Of a stretch of DNA of 64,000 bases, positions 41,678 to 51,006 are shown piece after piece. The stretch spans positions 1,488,941-1,552,940 of the forward strand of contig NZ_LT977071.1 of the NCBI RefSeq assembly GCF_900250075.1, given 5' to 3'. Position numbers and translations under genes: made by a program. Source of the stretch: Cupriavidus taiwanensis. Its GTDB lineage: Bacteria > Pseudomonadota > Gammaproteobacteria > Burkholderiales > Burkholderiaceae. Position 1 is the first letter of the stretch, and each line of letters starts with the position of its first letter. The notes beneath the pieces were generated by a model. That model worked only from the letters and a program-made list of their open reading frames with translations, was not told the DNA's origin and searched no databases.

Positions 41678-44500
41678 CTAGGCCGAAGCGGGCTCCAGGA
41701 TCTGCCCGCCGCCATAGCTCGACTGCACCGGCACCGCTCCACCCGCCGTCATCCTGATTGCGCAATACTTGAACTCGGGAATCTTGCCGAACGGGTCCAG
41801 CGCCGCGTTGGTCAGCTTGTTGATCGCCGCCTCGTAGTAGCAGAACGGCACGAACACGGCGCCGCGCGGCGTGCCGGCATCGGCGCGCGCATAGAGCGTG
41901 ACTTCGCCGCGCCGCGATGACAGCGTGACCACGCCGCCCGGCGTGCCGCCGAGCGCATCCAGGTCGAGCGGATGCACCAGCGCCACCGGATCGGGCTCGA
42001 TCGCGTCCAGCACGCCGGCGCGGCGCGTCATGCTGCCGGTATGCCAGTGCTCGAGCTGGCGCCCGGTGATCAGCACCATCGGATAGTCGGCGTCGGGCCG
42101 CTCGGCCGCCGGGATGATATCGGCCGGTACGAAGCGCCCCCGCCCCGTGGCGGTCGGGAAGCTGTCGACGAAGATCACCGGCTCGCCCGGATCGCCCTCT
42201 TCCTTGCACGGATACGTCACCGCGTGTTCGCGCTCCAGCCGCTCCCAGGTCACGCCGCCGATGCTCGGCATCGCCTGCCGCATCTCGTTGAACACGTCCT
42301 CGACGCTGTCGTAGCGCCAGTCCAGCCCGAGCTGCGCCGCCATCTGCTGGATGATCCACAGGTCCTGGCGCGCCTGCCCCGGCGGATTCAGCGCCTGCCG
42401 GCCGAGCTGCACGGTGCGGTCGGTGTTGGTGAAGGTGCCGGTCTTTTCGGGGAAGGCCGAGGCCGGCAGCACCACGTCAGCCAGGTACGCGGTCTCGGTC
42501 AGGAAGATGTCCTGCACCACCAGGTGGTCCAGCGATGCCAGCGCCTCGCGCGCATGCTCGGCGTCAGGGTCGGACATCGCCGGGTTCTCGCCCATGATGT
42601 ACATGCCGCGCACTTCGCCGCGTTCGATCGCCTGCATCACCTCGACCACGGTCAGGCCTGGCTGGCGGTCCAGCGGCATGCCCCACAGCGCTTCGAAGCT
42701 GGCGATCGCCAGCGGGTCGTCGACGCGCCGGTAGTCCGGATACATCATCGGGATCAGCCCCGCGTCGGAAGCGCCCTGCACGTTGTTCTGGCCGCGCAGC
42801 GGATGCAGGCCGGTGCCGGGGCGGCCGATCTGGCCGGTCATCAGCGCCAGCGCGATCAGGCAGCGCGCGTTGTCGGTGCCATGCACGTGCTGCGACACAC
42901 CCATGCCCCACAGGATCATCGAACTCTTCGCGGTGGCATAGACGCGCGCGACCTCGCGGATGGTTTCGGCGTCGATGCCGCAGATCGGCGCCATCAGCTC
43001 GGGGCTGTACGCGGCGACGTTGCGCTGCAGCTCGTCGAAGCCGATGGTGCGGCTGTCGATGAAGTCCTGGTCGACCAGCCCCTCGTTGACGATGACATGC
43101 ATCATCGCGTTGAGCAGCGCCACGTCGGCATCGGGCTTGAACTGCAGGAAGCGCCAGGCGAAACGCGCCAGGTCCGAGCGGCGCGGATCGGCCACGATCA
43201 GCTTGGTGCCGTTCTTCACGGCGTTCTTGATCCAGCTGGCGGCGACCGGATGGTTCACGGTCGGGTTGGCGCCGATCACGATCACCACCTCGGCCTTGTC
43301 GACATCCATCACCGGATTGGACACCGCGCCCGAGCCGATCCCTTCCAGCAGCGCCGCCACCGACGAGGCGTGGCACAACCGCGTGCAGTGGTCGACGTTG
43401 TTGCTGCCGAAGCCGGTGCGCACCAGCTTCTGGAACAGGTAGGCCTCTTCATTGCTGCCCTTGGCCGAGCCAAACCCGGCCAGCGCGCGCTTGCCATGGG
43501 TATCGCGGATCTGCGCGAGCTTGCCGCCGGCCAGCGACAGCGCTTCTTCCCAGCTGGCTTCGCGGAACACGTCCATGACGTGGTCGGGATCCATGACGAA
43601 ATCGCCCTGCTTCGGCACGCCTTCGCGGCGCACCAGCGGCACCGTCAGGCGCTGAGGATGCTGGACGTAGTCGAAGCCGTAGCGGCCCTTCACGCACAGG
43701 CGCTGGTGGTTGGCCGGGCCATCGCGCCCTTCCACGAACAGGATGCGGTTGTCCTTGACGTTGTAGGTCAGCTGGCAGCCGACGCCACAGTACGGGCACA
43801 CCGATTCCACCTGCTTGTCGGGCACCGCCAGCGCGGCATCGCGCGCGGGCATCAGCGCGCCGGTCGGGCAGGCCTGCACGCATTCGCCGCAGGCGACGCA
43901 GGTGGACGCGCCCATCGGGTCGTCCATGTCGAACACGATGCGGGCATCGTCGCCGCGCAGCGCCAGGCCGATCACGTCGTTGACCTGTTCGTCGCGGCAC
44001 GCGCGCAGGCAGCGGGTGCACTGGATGCAGGCATCCAGGTTGACCGCGATGGCCGGATGCGACAGGTCCGCCGCCACGCGTTCGCGCGGGGCGAAGCGCG
44101 GCTTGCCGACTTCCAGCCGGGCGGCCCATTGGTCAAGCTCGTTGTGGCGCGTGTATTCCGCTTCCGGCATGTCCGACTGCAGCAGTTCCAGCACGGTGCG
44201 CTGGGCGCGGCGGGCGCGCTCCGATTCGGTCTGCACCTGCATGCCTGCGGCGGGGTAGCGGCAGCAGGACGGGGCCAGCACGCGCTCGCCCTGGATCTCG
44301 ACCATGCAGGCGCGGCAGTTGCCGGCGGGCTCGAGGCCGTCCTTGTAGCACAGGTGCGGCACGTCGAAGCCTTCGCGCTGCGCCACCTTCAGCAGGCTTT
44401 CGCCGGGCTGGGCGCTCACCTCGCGGCCGTTGAGGGTGAAGGTGACGGCTGCTTCGGCGGATTCGACAAGCGCGCGTTCGGCGCGGGTCAGTGCATTCAT
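41678..44500 (-). CDS. fdwA: NAD-dependent formate dehydrogenase, alpha (molybdenum/tungsten) subunit
   Basis: This 940-residue cytoplasmic subunit oxidises formate to CO2 at a bis-MGD site. It carries an N-terminal [2Fe-2S] domain (CYKDGLEPAGNCRACMVE), two ferredoxin clusters (CIQCTRCLRAC and CVACGECVQACPTG), an FdhF-type [4Fe-4S] motif (CPYCGVGCQLTY) and the metal-ligand Cys376 in CTRLCHASS, so Cys replaces Sec. With a two-subunit partner it resembles the W/Mo enzyme FdwAB of Cupriavidus and FDH1 of Methylobacterium. It is 26 bp downstream of the beta gene. The metal is not fixed by sequence. Confidence 0.88.
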   Translation of the reverse strand: MNALTRAERALVESAEAAVTFTLNGREVSAQPGESLLKVAQREGFDVPHLCYKDGLEPAGNCRACMVEIQGERVLAPSCCRYPAAGMQVQTESERARRAQRTVLELLQSDMPEAEYTRHNELDQWAARLEVGKPRFAPRERVAADLSHPAIAVNLDACIQCTRCLRACRDEQVNDVIGLALRGDDARIVFDMDDPMGASTCVACGECVQACPTGALMPARDAALAVPDKQVESVCPYCGVGCQLTYNVKDNRILFVEGRDGPANHQRLCVKGRYGFDYVQHPQRLTVPLVRREGVPKQGDFVMDPDHVMDVFREASWEEALSLAGGKLAQIRDTHGKRALAGFGSAKGSNEEAYLFQKLVRTGFGSNNVDHCTRLCHASSVAALLEGIGSGAVSNPVMDVDKAEVVIVIGANPTVNHPVAASWIKNAVKNGTKLIVADPRRSDLARFAWRFLQFKPDADVALLNAMMHVIVNEGLVDQDFIDSRTIGFDELQRNVAAYSPELMAPICGIDAETIREVARVYATAKSSMILWGMGVSQHVHGTDNARCLIALALMTGQIGRPGTGLHPLRGQNNVQGASDAGLIPMMYPDYRRVDDPLAIASFEALWGMPLDRQPGLTVVEVMQAIERGEVRGMYIMGENPAMSDPDAEHAREALASLDHLVVQDIFLTETAYLADVVLPASAFPEKTGTFTNTDRTVQLGRQALNPPGQARQDLWIIQQMAAQLGLDWRYDSVEDVFNEMRQAMPSIGGVTWERLEREHAVTYPCKEEGDPGEPVIFVDSFPTATGRGRFVPADIIPAAERPDADYPMVLITGRQLEHWHTGSMTRRAGVLDAIEPDPVALVHPLDLDALGGTPGGVVTLSSRRGEVTLYARADAGTPRGAVFVPFCYYEAAINKLTNAALDPFGKIPEFKYCAIRMTAGGAVPVQSSYGGGQILEPASA

Positions 44501-44526
44501 GTCTGTCTCTCAGGCTCGGGCCGGCA

Positions 44527-46236
44527 TCAGGCCAGTTCGTGCGGGAAGTACTTGATCACGCAGTCGACGGGGTTCGGCGCGGCCTGCCCCAGGCCGCAGA
44601 TCGAGGCATCGCGCATCACCGCGGACAGGTCATCCAGCGCCGCCAGGTCCCACTTCGGCTGGCGGATCAGGTCGAGCGTCTTGGCCGTGCCGGTGCGGCA
44701 GGGCGTGCATTGTCCGCACGACTCGTGCTTGAAGAAGTGCATCAGGTTGCGCGCCGCCTGCGTGGCGCTGTCGTGGTCGGACAGGATCACGATCGCGGCC
44801 GAGCCGATAAAGCAGCCGTAGGGCTGCAGCGTATCGAAGTCGAGCGGGATATTGCCCAGCGCCGCGGGCAGGATGCCGCCCGACGCACCACCCGGCAGGT
44901 AGCCGTAGAACGCATGGCCGTCGAGCATGCCGCCGCAGTATTCGTCGATCAGCTCGCGCACCGTGATCCCGGCCGGCGCCAGGTGCACGCCGGGGCGTTT
45001 GACCCGGCCAGAGACCGAGAACGAACGCAGGCCCTTGCGCCCGTTGCGCCCTTGCGAGGCAAACCACTCGGCGCCCTTGTCGAGGATGTCGCGCACCCAG
45101 TACAGGGTTTCGAAGTTGTGCTCCAGCGTCGGCCGCCCGAACAGCCCCACCTGCGCCACATAAGGCGGACGCAGCCGCGGCATGCCGCGCTTGCCTTCGA
45201 TAGATTCGATCATGGCCGACTCTTCGCCGCAGATATACGCGCCCGCGCCGCGACGCAGCTCGATGCGCGGCAGGCCAGGGACCGGCGGGTCCTGCTGCAA
45301 CTGCTGCAAGGCTTCGGCCAGCAGCGCGCGGCAGCCCGCATATTCGTCGCGCAGGTAGATATAGATCGCCGCCACGTCGACCACGTGCGCCGCGATCAGC
45401 ATGCCCTCGAGAAAGCGATGCGGATCGCGTTCCAGGTAGACCCGGTCCTTGAAGGTGCCGGGCTCGCCCTCGTCGATATTGACCGCCATCAGCCGAGGCG
45501 CGGCCTCCCCGCGCACGATGCGCCATTTGCGGCCGGTCGGGAAGCCCGCGCCGCCCAGGCCGCGCAGGCCGGAATCCGCCATGGTGGCCAGCACCGCGTC
45601 CGGGTCGAGCGCGCCGCCGGCCAGGGCCTTCAGCAAGGCATAGCCGCCGTCGCGCCGGTAGGTGTCGTAGTCGATATGGGGTTCGGGCGCATGGCGCACG
45701 GCCTTGGCCTGCACGGCGTTACCGATGGCCTCGGCCGTCGCGGCATCGACCGGGTTCTGCCCGACCAGCGCGGCCGGCGCCTTCTCGCAGCGGCCGATGC
45801 AGGGCGCGGCGACCACCCGCACGTCGGTGCCGAGCAGCGCCGGCAGCTTGTCGATCAGGGCCTGGGCACCGGCCAGCTCGCAGGCAATGCCTTCGCATAC
45901 CCGCACGGTCAGCGCGGGCGGCGGGGCGATCTGGCCGTCGGCATCCTCGCGCACCACGTCGAAGTGGTGGTAGAAGGTGGCGACCTCGTAGACCTCGGTC
46001 ATCGACAGCCGCAGCTCGCTGGCCAGCGCCACCAGGTGCGGCATGGCCAGCTGGCCGTAGCGGTCGTTGATGCAGTGCAGGTGTTCGATCAGCAGGTCGC
46101 GCCGGCGGGGCATGTCGCCCAGCGCCACGCGCACTTCGGCCAGCGCGGCCGCGTCGACCTGCCGGCCCTTGGGCTGGCGGCGCTTGCGCTGCCGGCTGAG
46201 GCCGGTGGCCTCGAGGGGTATGACAACCTGGTTCAT
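44527..46236 (-). CDS. fdwB: NAD-dependent formate dehydrogenase, beta subunit (NuoE-NuoF fusion)
   Basis: This 569-residue subunit fuses two complex-I-like modules. The N-terminal 150-residue NuoE part holds the thioredoxin-like [2Fe-2S] ligands CEGIAC and CIGRC. The NuoF part has the FMN site GLRGLGGAGFPTGRKW, the NADH site GAGAYICGEESAMIES and the [4Fe-4S] motif SCGQCTPCRTG. It passes electrons from the alpha subunit to NAD. The N-terminus has a basic, non-conserved lead. Confidence 0.88.
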   Translation of the reverse strand: MNQVVIPLEATGLSRQRKRRQPKGRQVDAAALAEVRVALGDMPRRRDLLIEHLHCINDRYGQLAMPHLVALASELRLSMTEVYEVATFYHHFDVVREDADGQIAPPPALTVRVCEGIACELAGAQALIDKLPALLGTDVRVVAAPCIGRCEKAPAALVGQNPVDAATAEAIGNAVQAKAVRHAPEPHIDYDTYRRDGGYALLKALAGGALDPDAVLATMADSGLRGLGGAGFPTGRKWRIVRGEAAPRLMAVNIDEGEPGTFKDRVYLERDPHRFLEGMLIAAHVVDVAAIYIYLRDEYAGCRALLAEALQQLQQDPPVPGLPRIELRRGAGAYICGEESAMIESIEGKRGMPRLRPPYVAQVGLFGRPTLEHNFETLYWVRDILDKGAEWFASQGRNGRKGLRSFSVSGRVKRPGVHLAPAGITVRELIDEYCGGMLDGHAFYGYLPGGASGGILPAALGNIPLDFDTLQPYGCFIGSAAIVILSDHDSATQAARNLMHFFKHESCGQCTPCRTGTAKTLDLIRQPKWDLAALDDLSAVMRDASICGLGQAAPNPVDCVIKYFPHELA

Positions 46237-46423
46237 GGCGTGCCTGGAGGATGTTGTTGGTGGGGATGCGGTGCGCGATCAGGAAGGCGTCCGGCGGGCC
46301 GCCCTCCTGTCGTGCCTTGTTGTTGTCGTATTGTGCTCTACCGGGCGCGGCGGCTGTGCAGGCATCGCAGCCGCACGCGCCCGGATACTGCCGGCGCCGG
46401 TGGGCGCCGTACTGCTTTCTTCA

Positions 46424-47743
46424 TCAGGTCAGGTCTTCGGGCACGGTACGGTAACCCATCGGCGCCGCGGTGTTGGCATGCACGTACTTGCGGGCATGGG
46501 CCTCGCGCATCGGCTTGAGCACGAACAGCGCCATCGCCGCAGTCAGTGCCGCCATGCCCGCGGCCACCATGAATACCGCGTGCCAGCTGCCGGTGGCGGC
46601 GGTGATCACGCTCGAGAACGGCACCAGTAGTGCCGCCGTGCCCTTGGCGGTGTACAGCAGGCCGGCGTTGGTGGCGGCAAACTTGGGCCCGAAGGTATCG
46701 CCGCAGGTGGCCGGGAACAGGCTGTAGATCTCGCCCCAGGCAAAGAACACCACGCCGGTCAGGATCACGAAGGCAACCGGATGGTGGCCGTACTTCGACA
46801 GCAGCAGGATGCCGACGGCCTCGACCGCGAAGGCGAAGAACATGGTGCGCTCGCGGCCGATATGGTCGGAGATCCAGCCGAAGAACGGACGCGTCAGGCC
46901 ATTGAGCACGCGGTCGATGGTCAGCGCGAAGGTCAGCGCCGGCAGCGTCAGGCCGAGGATGGAGATCGGCGCCTCATGCAGGCCAAAGTCCTTGGCGATC
47001 GGGCCCAGCTGCGCGGTGGCCATCAGGCCGCCGGCGGCCATCATCACGAACATCGCGTACATGACCCAGAAGATCGGCGACTTCAGCACCTCGCGCGGCG
47101 ACGCATTGTAGGTGGCAGCCGTCTTAAGCGTGGTCTTGACCTCGCTCAGGATCTTGGCCGACGGCGGGTACAGGGCCATGCCGAGGATAAACACCACCAG
47201 CCCCTGGCCCAGGCCGAACCACAGGAATGCCGCCTCATAGCCGGAGCTCTTGATCATGTTGGCGATCGGCACCACGGTGAGCGCCGAGCCGGCGCCGAAG
47301 CCCGCCGCGGTGATGCCCGCCGCCAGGCCGCGGCGATTCGGGAACCACTTCAGCGCATTGCCCACGCAGGTGCCATACACCGCGCCCGCGCCCAGGCCGC
47401 CGATGGCCGCCGCAACATAAAGCATGGGCAGCGAGGATGCCACCGAGTTCAGCGCCCAGGCCACTGCGCACAGCAGGCCGCCGCCCACCACCACCGGGCG
47501 CGGGCCGTACTTGTCGACCAGGTAGCCCTCGATCGGCACCAGCCAGGTTTCGGTCACAACGAAGATGGTGAATGCGACCTGGATCGCGGTGCGGCCCCAG
47601 CCGTATTTGTCGTCGATCGGGTTGACGAACAGGGTCCAGCCGTACTGCATGTTGGCGATCATCGCCATGCAGATCACGCCGAATACCAGTTGCACCCACG
47701 GCGACGCAAAGCGCGACGTGGACTCCCTCTGCTGCAATTCCAT
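46424..47743 (-). CDS. oxlT: Oxalate/formate antiporter
   Basis: This 439-residue major-facilitator protein has 12 helices and belongs to the oxalate:formate antiporter family (QLVFGVICMAMIANMQYGWTLFVNPIDDKYGWGRTAIQVAFTIF at the start is typical). It imports oxalate and exports formate, which also helps make proton motive force. AAGGAGA eight bases before ATG 47743 is a strong site. An operator-like element is 102 bp upstream. With frc and oxc it makes a complete oxalate pathway. Confidence 0.9.
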   Translation of the reverse strand: MELQQRESTSRFASPWVQLVFGVICMAMIANMQYGWTLFVNPIDDKYGWGRTAIQVAFTIFVVTETWLVPIEGYLVDKYGPRPVVVGGGLLCAVAWALNSVASSLPMLYVAAAIGGLGAGAVYGTCVGNALKWFPNRRGLAAGITAAGFGAGSALTVVPIANMIKSSGYEAAFLWFGLGQGLVVFILGMALYPPSAKILSEVKTTLKTAATYNASPREVLKSPIFWVMYAMFVMMAAGGLMATAQLGPIAKDFGLHEAPISILGLTLPALTFALTIDRVLNGLTRPFFGWISDHIGRERTMFFAFAVEAVGILLLSKYGHHPVAFVILTGVVFFAWGEIYSLFPATCGDTFGPKFAATNAGLLYTAKGTAALLVPFSSVITAATGSWHAVFMVAAGMAALTAAMALFVLKPMREAHARKYVHANTAAPMGYRTVPEDLT

Positions 47744-48366
47744 GATGTCTCCTTATAGCGGCGAACCGCCAAGGTGGAAGATGGGCGCCTTCAGACGCCT
47801 CTGCGTGACTCTCGGTCGAGGAACAGCTTAGCCGCTCCAGTGCTATACGGTATGTGATATATCAGGTAAGTCAAGCGTATTCTTCGCGGCTGTGCAGCAT
47901 GCAACCGCATTACCTGGTGCCGTAGCCGTCACGGAACGCCCGCGACTGGTGCGCAAGCGGAATCAATGACAGTTCCGGCAGCATCAAGAGTCCTTGGAAA
48001 TCAAGCAGTTGCCTTGCGGCGGGTCATAAATCGGCCAGCGCACGGCAACCGCAAGCATGCCGGGGATCTCGCCATCGAAAAACCGGGAAAACGATCAGTT
48101 CGGGAAAGTCCCTAGATGCAGACATGGATGTCCGGCCGTGTCCGTATCGATATGGAATGTCGGGGAATCCACGCGGGGCACGCAGGGTGCCGATGGTTGA
48201 CGGCGCGCAAGCAGGCGCCGAGGCGTTCGCTCCTGCGAACCGGGGGAAGAGAACGAAGGGAGGTAAGGAGAATGGCGGCCGTACTCGCCGTGATAGTCGC
48301 AAGGGATGCCGGCCGCTACAGCCCTTGCCTTCAGCGCTTCAGCGCGAACGCGCCGTGCGCCCGGCC
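47744..48366. other. Gene-free stretch between oxlT and small membrane ORF
   Basis: This 623-bp region holds the oxlT promoter area with the oxalate element at 47845-47865. Further away I see no supported gene; the frames present have no signal, domain or ribosome site. Confidence 0.6.
47845..47865. promoter_or_regulatory. Oxalate-regulon element, site A (oxlT)
   Basis: The 21-bp sequence, ending GTGATATATCAG, is identical to site B at 60506-60526. Its core TGATATATCA is a perfect palindrome. It lies 102-122 bp before the oxlT start. Confidence 0.8.
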
Positions 48367-48585
48367 TCAGGCATAGGCGAGTTCACCAGCGGCGGGCACG
48401 ATGCGCGGCGCGCTGGCGCGGCCTACGCCGTCGCTGTGCTGGTCCGAGCCCAGCCCAGCGAAGCGGCCATGGTCCTGCGCGGTGACCAGCACATCCATGG
48501 GCAGGCGCGTGGCCAGCAGCGTGGTCACGCCCACACCGACAGCAATCAGGGCCAGGCCCAGGGCGACGAGAAGAGCGACTTCCAT
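48367..48585 (-). CDS. Small one-helix membrane protein in the oxalate region
   Basis: This 72-residue protein begins with one strong hydrophobic helix (about 2-28: EVALLVALGLALIAVGVGVTTLLA) and has a hydrophilic tail (DVLVTAQDHGRF, then Ser/Gly/Ala). ACTGGAG lies about eight bases before the ATG. A copy of the oxalate element is 72-86 bp upstream, as with oxlT and oxc, which supports the call. I do not know the family. Confidence 0.55.
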   Translation of the reverse strand: MEVALLVALGLALIAVGVGVTTLLATRLPMDVLVTAQDHGRFAGLGSDQHSDGVGRASAPRIVPAAGELAYA

Positions 48586-48656
48586 TTGAAAACTCCAGTA
48601 GCGTTGTGATCAGGAGTTTTCATTATATGCTGCGCCGCACTATGTGTAAATATCCT

Positions 48657-48671
48657 GTATGTAATATATCA
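48657..48671. promoter_or_regulatory. Oxalate-regulon element, site D
   Basis: GTATGTAATATATCA differs by one base from the 15-bp core of sites A and B. It lies upstream of the small membrane ORF and past the end of the LysR gene. Confidence 0.6.
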
Positions 48672-48712
48672 ATAGAGCGTGTGCACTAATCCAACACTCT
48701 TCTCGCCTCTCC

Positions 48713-49636
48713 TCAAACCGTCGTCGCTTCGCGCCTGCGGACAGGCGGCTCCTGGTATTCCTGGCCGCGCAAGGCATCCCAGATCGCGGCAGCGTTGGGC
48801 TTGAGCGACCGGCTCTTGCGCCGCACCAGCATCACCGTCGACGTCACCTGCGGCCGCAGCGGCCGCATCACGGCTGCCGGATGCATGCCCCCGGCCTGCG
48901 CCCGCGACGGCAGCACGCCGATGCCAAGGCCCAGCGCCACCATGCCGAACACCGCAGCGAAATGGCCCAGCAACTGCAGCGAGCCCGCGCGCACCTGATA
49001 GCTGCTGAGCGCCTTTTCCACCACGGGCTGCACACCGCATTGCTGGTCCAGCGTCAGCACGCTGGCATCGCACAGGTCGCCCCAGCCTACGGTGTCGTGC
49101 TGGGCCAGCGGATGCTTGGCGGGCAGCACGGCGTGATAGGCGTCGACGCACAACGGTTCGCAATACAGGTCGTCGCCGGCGCGCGGATCGGTGGCGATGC
49201 CGAAGTCGACCTCGCCGCTGCGCACGCTCTGCAGCACCGATTCCTGCGGGCGGTCCTTCAGGTGGATGGCGATCGCCGGCCACGCCTGCCGGCAACCGGC
49301 CAGCCAGGTCGGCAGCGACATCGAGCTCAGCACCGGGTCCGACGCGATCTGCACCAGGCCCTGGCATGGCCGGCTGGCGCTCTGGCTGTCGCGCAGGGTC
49401 TGCTCCACTTCGTCGATCAGGTGGCAGATGCGCTGGGACAAGTGCTGGCCGGCGTCGGTCAGCTCCACCTGGCGCGTGGTGCGGTCGAACAGGCGCTGGT
49501 CGATCTCTTCTTCCAGCTCGCGCACGCTGCGGCTGACCGCGGATTGCGTCAGGCCCAGTTCGACCGCGGCGCGGGTAAAGCTCTTGTGCCGCGCCACCGC
49601 GGCAAAGGCCTTCAGTTGCGGGAGCGAGATATTCAT
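48713..49636 (-). CDS. LysR-family transcriptional regulator
   Basis: This 307-residue regulator has the N-terminal HTH (LPQLKAFAAVARHKSFTRAAVELGLTQSAVSRSVRELEEEIDQRLFDRTTRQ) and a substrate-binding domain with LPTWLAGCRQAWPAIAIHLKD. ATG 49636 (MNISLPQ) is the family start; the long frame above reads into the divergent gap. Its targets are unknown. It is divergent from a second LysR gene across 312 bp. Confidence 0.9.
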   Translation of the reverse strand: MNISLPQLKAFAAVARHKSFTRAAVELGLTQSAVSRSVRELEEEIDQRLFDRTTRQVELTDAGQHLSQRICHLIDEVEQTLRDSQSASRPCQGLVQIASDPVLSSMSLPTWLAGCRQAWPAIAIHLKDRPQESVLQSVRSGEVDFGIATDPRAGDDLYCEPLCVDAYHAVLPAKHPLAQHDTVGWGDLCDASVLTLDQQCGVQPVVEKALSSYQVRAGSLQLLGHFAAVFGMVALGLGIGVLPSRAQAGGMHPAAVMRPLRPQVTSTVMLVRRKSRSLKPNAAAIWDALRGQEYQEPPVRRREATTV

Positions 49637-49948
49637 GGCCTGCCCCCCTGCCCCGCGCCGGCATGGCTGAGGCGAACCCTGTCTTCGGGCATGGCACGGC
49701 GCTGCGGGGGCCGCGCGGCTGCGTTCGGTCCGGTCACGATAGTCTCCTTGGTGTTGATCGTGGCTGTGGGCAGCCATCGTTGTTTTTTTGGCCATGCTGG
49801 TGGCCGGCGGCTGGCTCCAGCGCTGCTGGAGTGCCGGATTCGGACGGGACATGCAAAGCTGACGATTGATGCTACTTGAATCTAAGATCAGCACTGCATA
49901 AAGTTTTTTATCGTTTATATAGCCGATCGTTTATAGGACGGGAGCAGG
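49637..49948. other. Divergent region between two lysR genes
   Basis: This 312-bp stretch turns AT-rich towards the right-hand gene and holds two direct copies of ATCGTTTATA (49910-49919, 49926-49935). No gene is supported. Confidence 0.6.
49910..49935. promoter_or_regulatory. Tandem ATCGTTTATA motif upstream of CbbR-like gene
   Basis: Two identical 10-mers start 16 bp apart just before the lysR gene at 49949. An inverted copy (ATAAACGAT) lies right after that gene at 50899-50907, before the gene at 51007. Confidence 0.6.
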
Positions 49949-50890
49949 ATGAAGAACGCCACGCTGCGGCAGCTGAAGGTCTTCGAGACCGTAGCCCGCC
50001 ATATGAGCTTTTCCCGCGCCGCCGAGGAACTGCACCTGACCCAGCCCGCGGTATCGACCCAGGTGCGGCAACTGGAGCACCACGTGGGGCTGCCGCTGTT
50101 CGAGCAGCTCGGCAAGAAGATCTACCTGACGCCGGCGGGCCATGAAATGCTGCATTACAGCCGCAGCATCATCCAGCAGTTCCGCGAGGCCGAAGACGCC
50201 ATGTCACAGCTCAAGGGCATTTCCGGCGGCCGCCTCAACGTCGCGGTAATCAGCGCCGGCGACTATTTCTTTCCGCGGCTGCTGGCCGAGTTCATGGACC
50301 GCCACGAGGGCGTGACGCTGAACCTGGCCGTGCACAACCGCGAGGAGCTGCTGCACCAACTGGCCGGCAACCTGACCGACCTCGCCGTGATGGTGCGCCC
50401 GCCCGAGGGCATGGACACCATCAACGAGGCCTTCGCCCCGCACCCTTACGTGATCGTCGCCGCGCCCAGCCACCCGCTGGTGGGCGCGCGCAATATCCCC
50501 CTGGCCGAACTGGCCGACGAAGCCTTTGTCTCGCGCGAGAAAGGCTCGGACACCTGGAACTCGATGCAGGAAGGCTTTGCCGGCCGGCTGTCGAACCTGC
50601 GCATCGCCATGGAAATCAAGAGCACCGAGACCATCAAGCAGGCGGTGATCGCCAATATGGGCATTGCCTTCCTGTCGGCCCATACCGTGGGACTGGAGCT
50701 GCAGGCCGGCAAGCTCGCCGTGCTCGATATCGAAGGCTTTCCGGTGATGCTCAACTGGTACGTGGTGCACCGCAAGAACAAGCGGCTGCCGCCGGTGGCG
50801 CTGGCGTTCAAGCAGTTCTTGATGGAAGAAGGCGCAGACCTGATCCAGACCATCACGGGTGTGGAAGGGCTGATCCGCCAGGACGCCTGA
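49949..50890 (+). CDS. LysR-family regulator, CbbR-like
   Basis: This 313-residue regulator has the HTH segment FETVARHMSFSRAAEELHLTQPAVSTQVRQLEHHVGLPLFE, nearly as in CbbR proteins, and a sensor domain with SAGDYFFPRLLAEFMDRHEGVTLNL and STETIKQAVIANMGIAFLSAHTVGLEL, again CbbR-like. No Calvin cycle genes lie near. The recurring ATCGTTTAT motif on both sides suggests it regulates itself and the gene at 51007. ATG 49949 follows GGGAGCAGG. Confidence 0.9.
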   Translation: MKNATLRQLKVFETVARHMSFSRAAEELHLTQPAVSTQVRQLEHHVGLPLFEQLGKKIYLTPAGHEMLHYSRSIIQQFREAEDAMSQLKGISGGRLNVAVISAGDYFFPRLLAEFMDRHEGVTLNLAVHNREELLHQLAGNLTDLAVMVRPPEGMDTINEAFAPHPYVIVAAPSHPLVGARNIPLAELADEAFVSREKGSDTWNSMQEGFAGRLSNLRIAMEIKSTETIKQAVIANMGIAFLSAHTVGLELQAGKLAVLDIEGFPVMLNWYVVHRKNKRLPPVALAFKQFLMEEGADLIQTITGVEGLIRQDA

Positions 50891-50898
50891 AGGCATCC

Positions 50899-50945
50899 AT
50901 AAACGATAACTTATGATTTCTCTATGAAACTTTAATTATCGTAAA
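50899..50945. promoter_or_regulatory. AT-rich promoter region with CbbR-like motif
   Basis: CATAAACGATAACTTATG (50898-50915) is an interrupted inverted repeat CATAA/TTATG and contains the inverse of the ATCGTTTAT motif. TTATCGTAAA follows at 50937-50946. The stretch lies 60-110 bp before the gene at 51007. Confidence 0.5.
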
Positions 50946-51006
50946 TTGTTCGCCGTCCCTATGCTTGTCTCAACCCAACTGCCAGCGCGCATCCGAGGAG
51001 ACCAGC

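Noticed and set aside
39504..42359. 951-residue minus-strand frame
   Set aside because: It runs across the TonB receptor antisense and a wrong frame of formate dehydrogenase; both true genes have clear motifs.
41972..44821. 949-residue plus-strand frame opposite formate dehydrogenase alpha
   Set aside because: This is an antisense shadow; the true gene has all iron-sulfur and cofactor motifs.
48024..48302. 92-residue minus-strand frame in the oxlT gap
   Set aside because: It has no ribosome site, domain or conserved-looking segment; composition looks random.
49949..50890. Considered calling the LysR gene cbbR
   Set aside because: The similarity is to the family, and no Calvin cycle genes are in the window, so the symbol would mislead.
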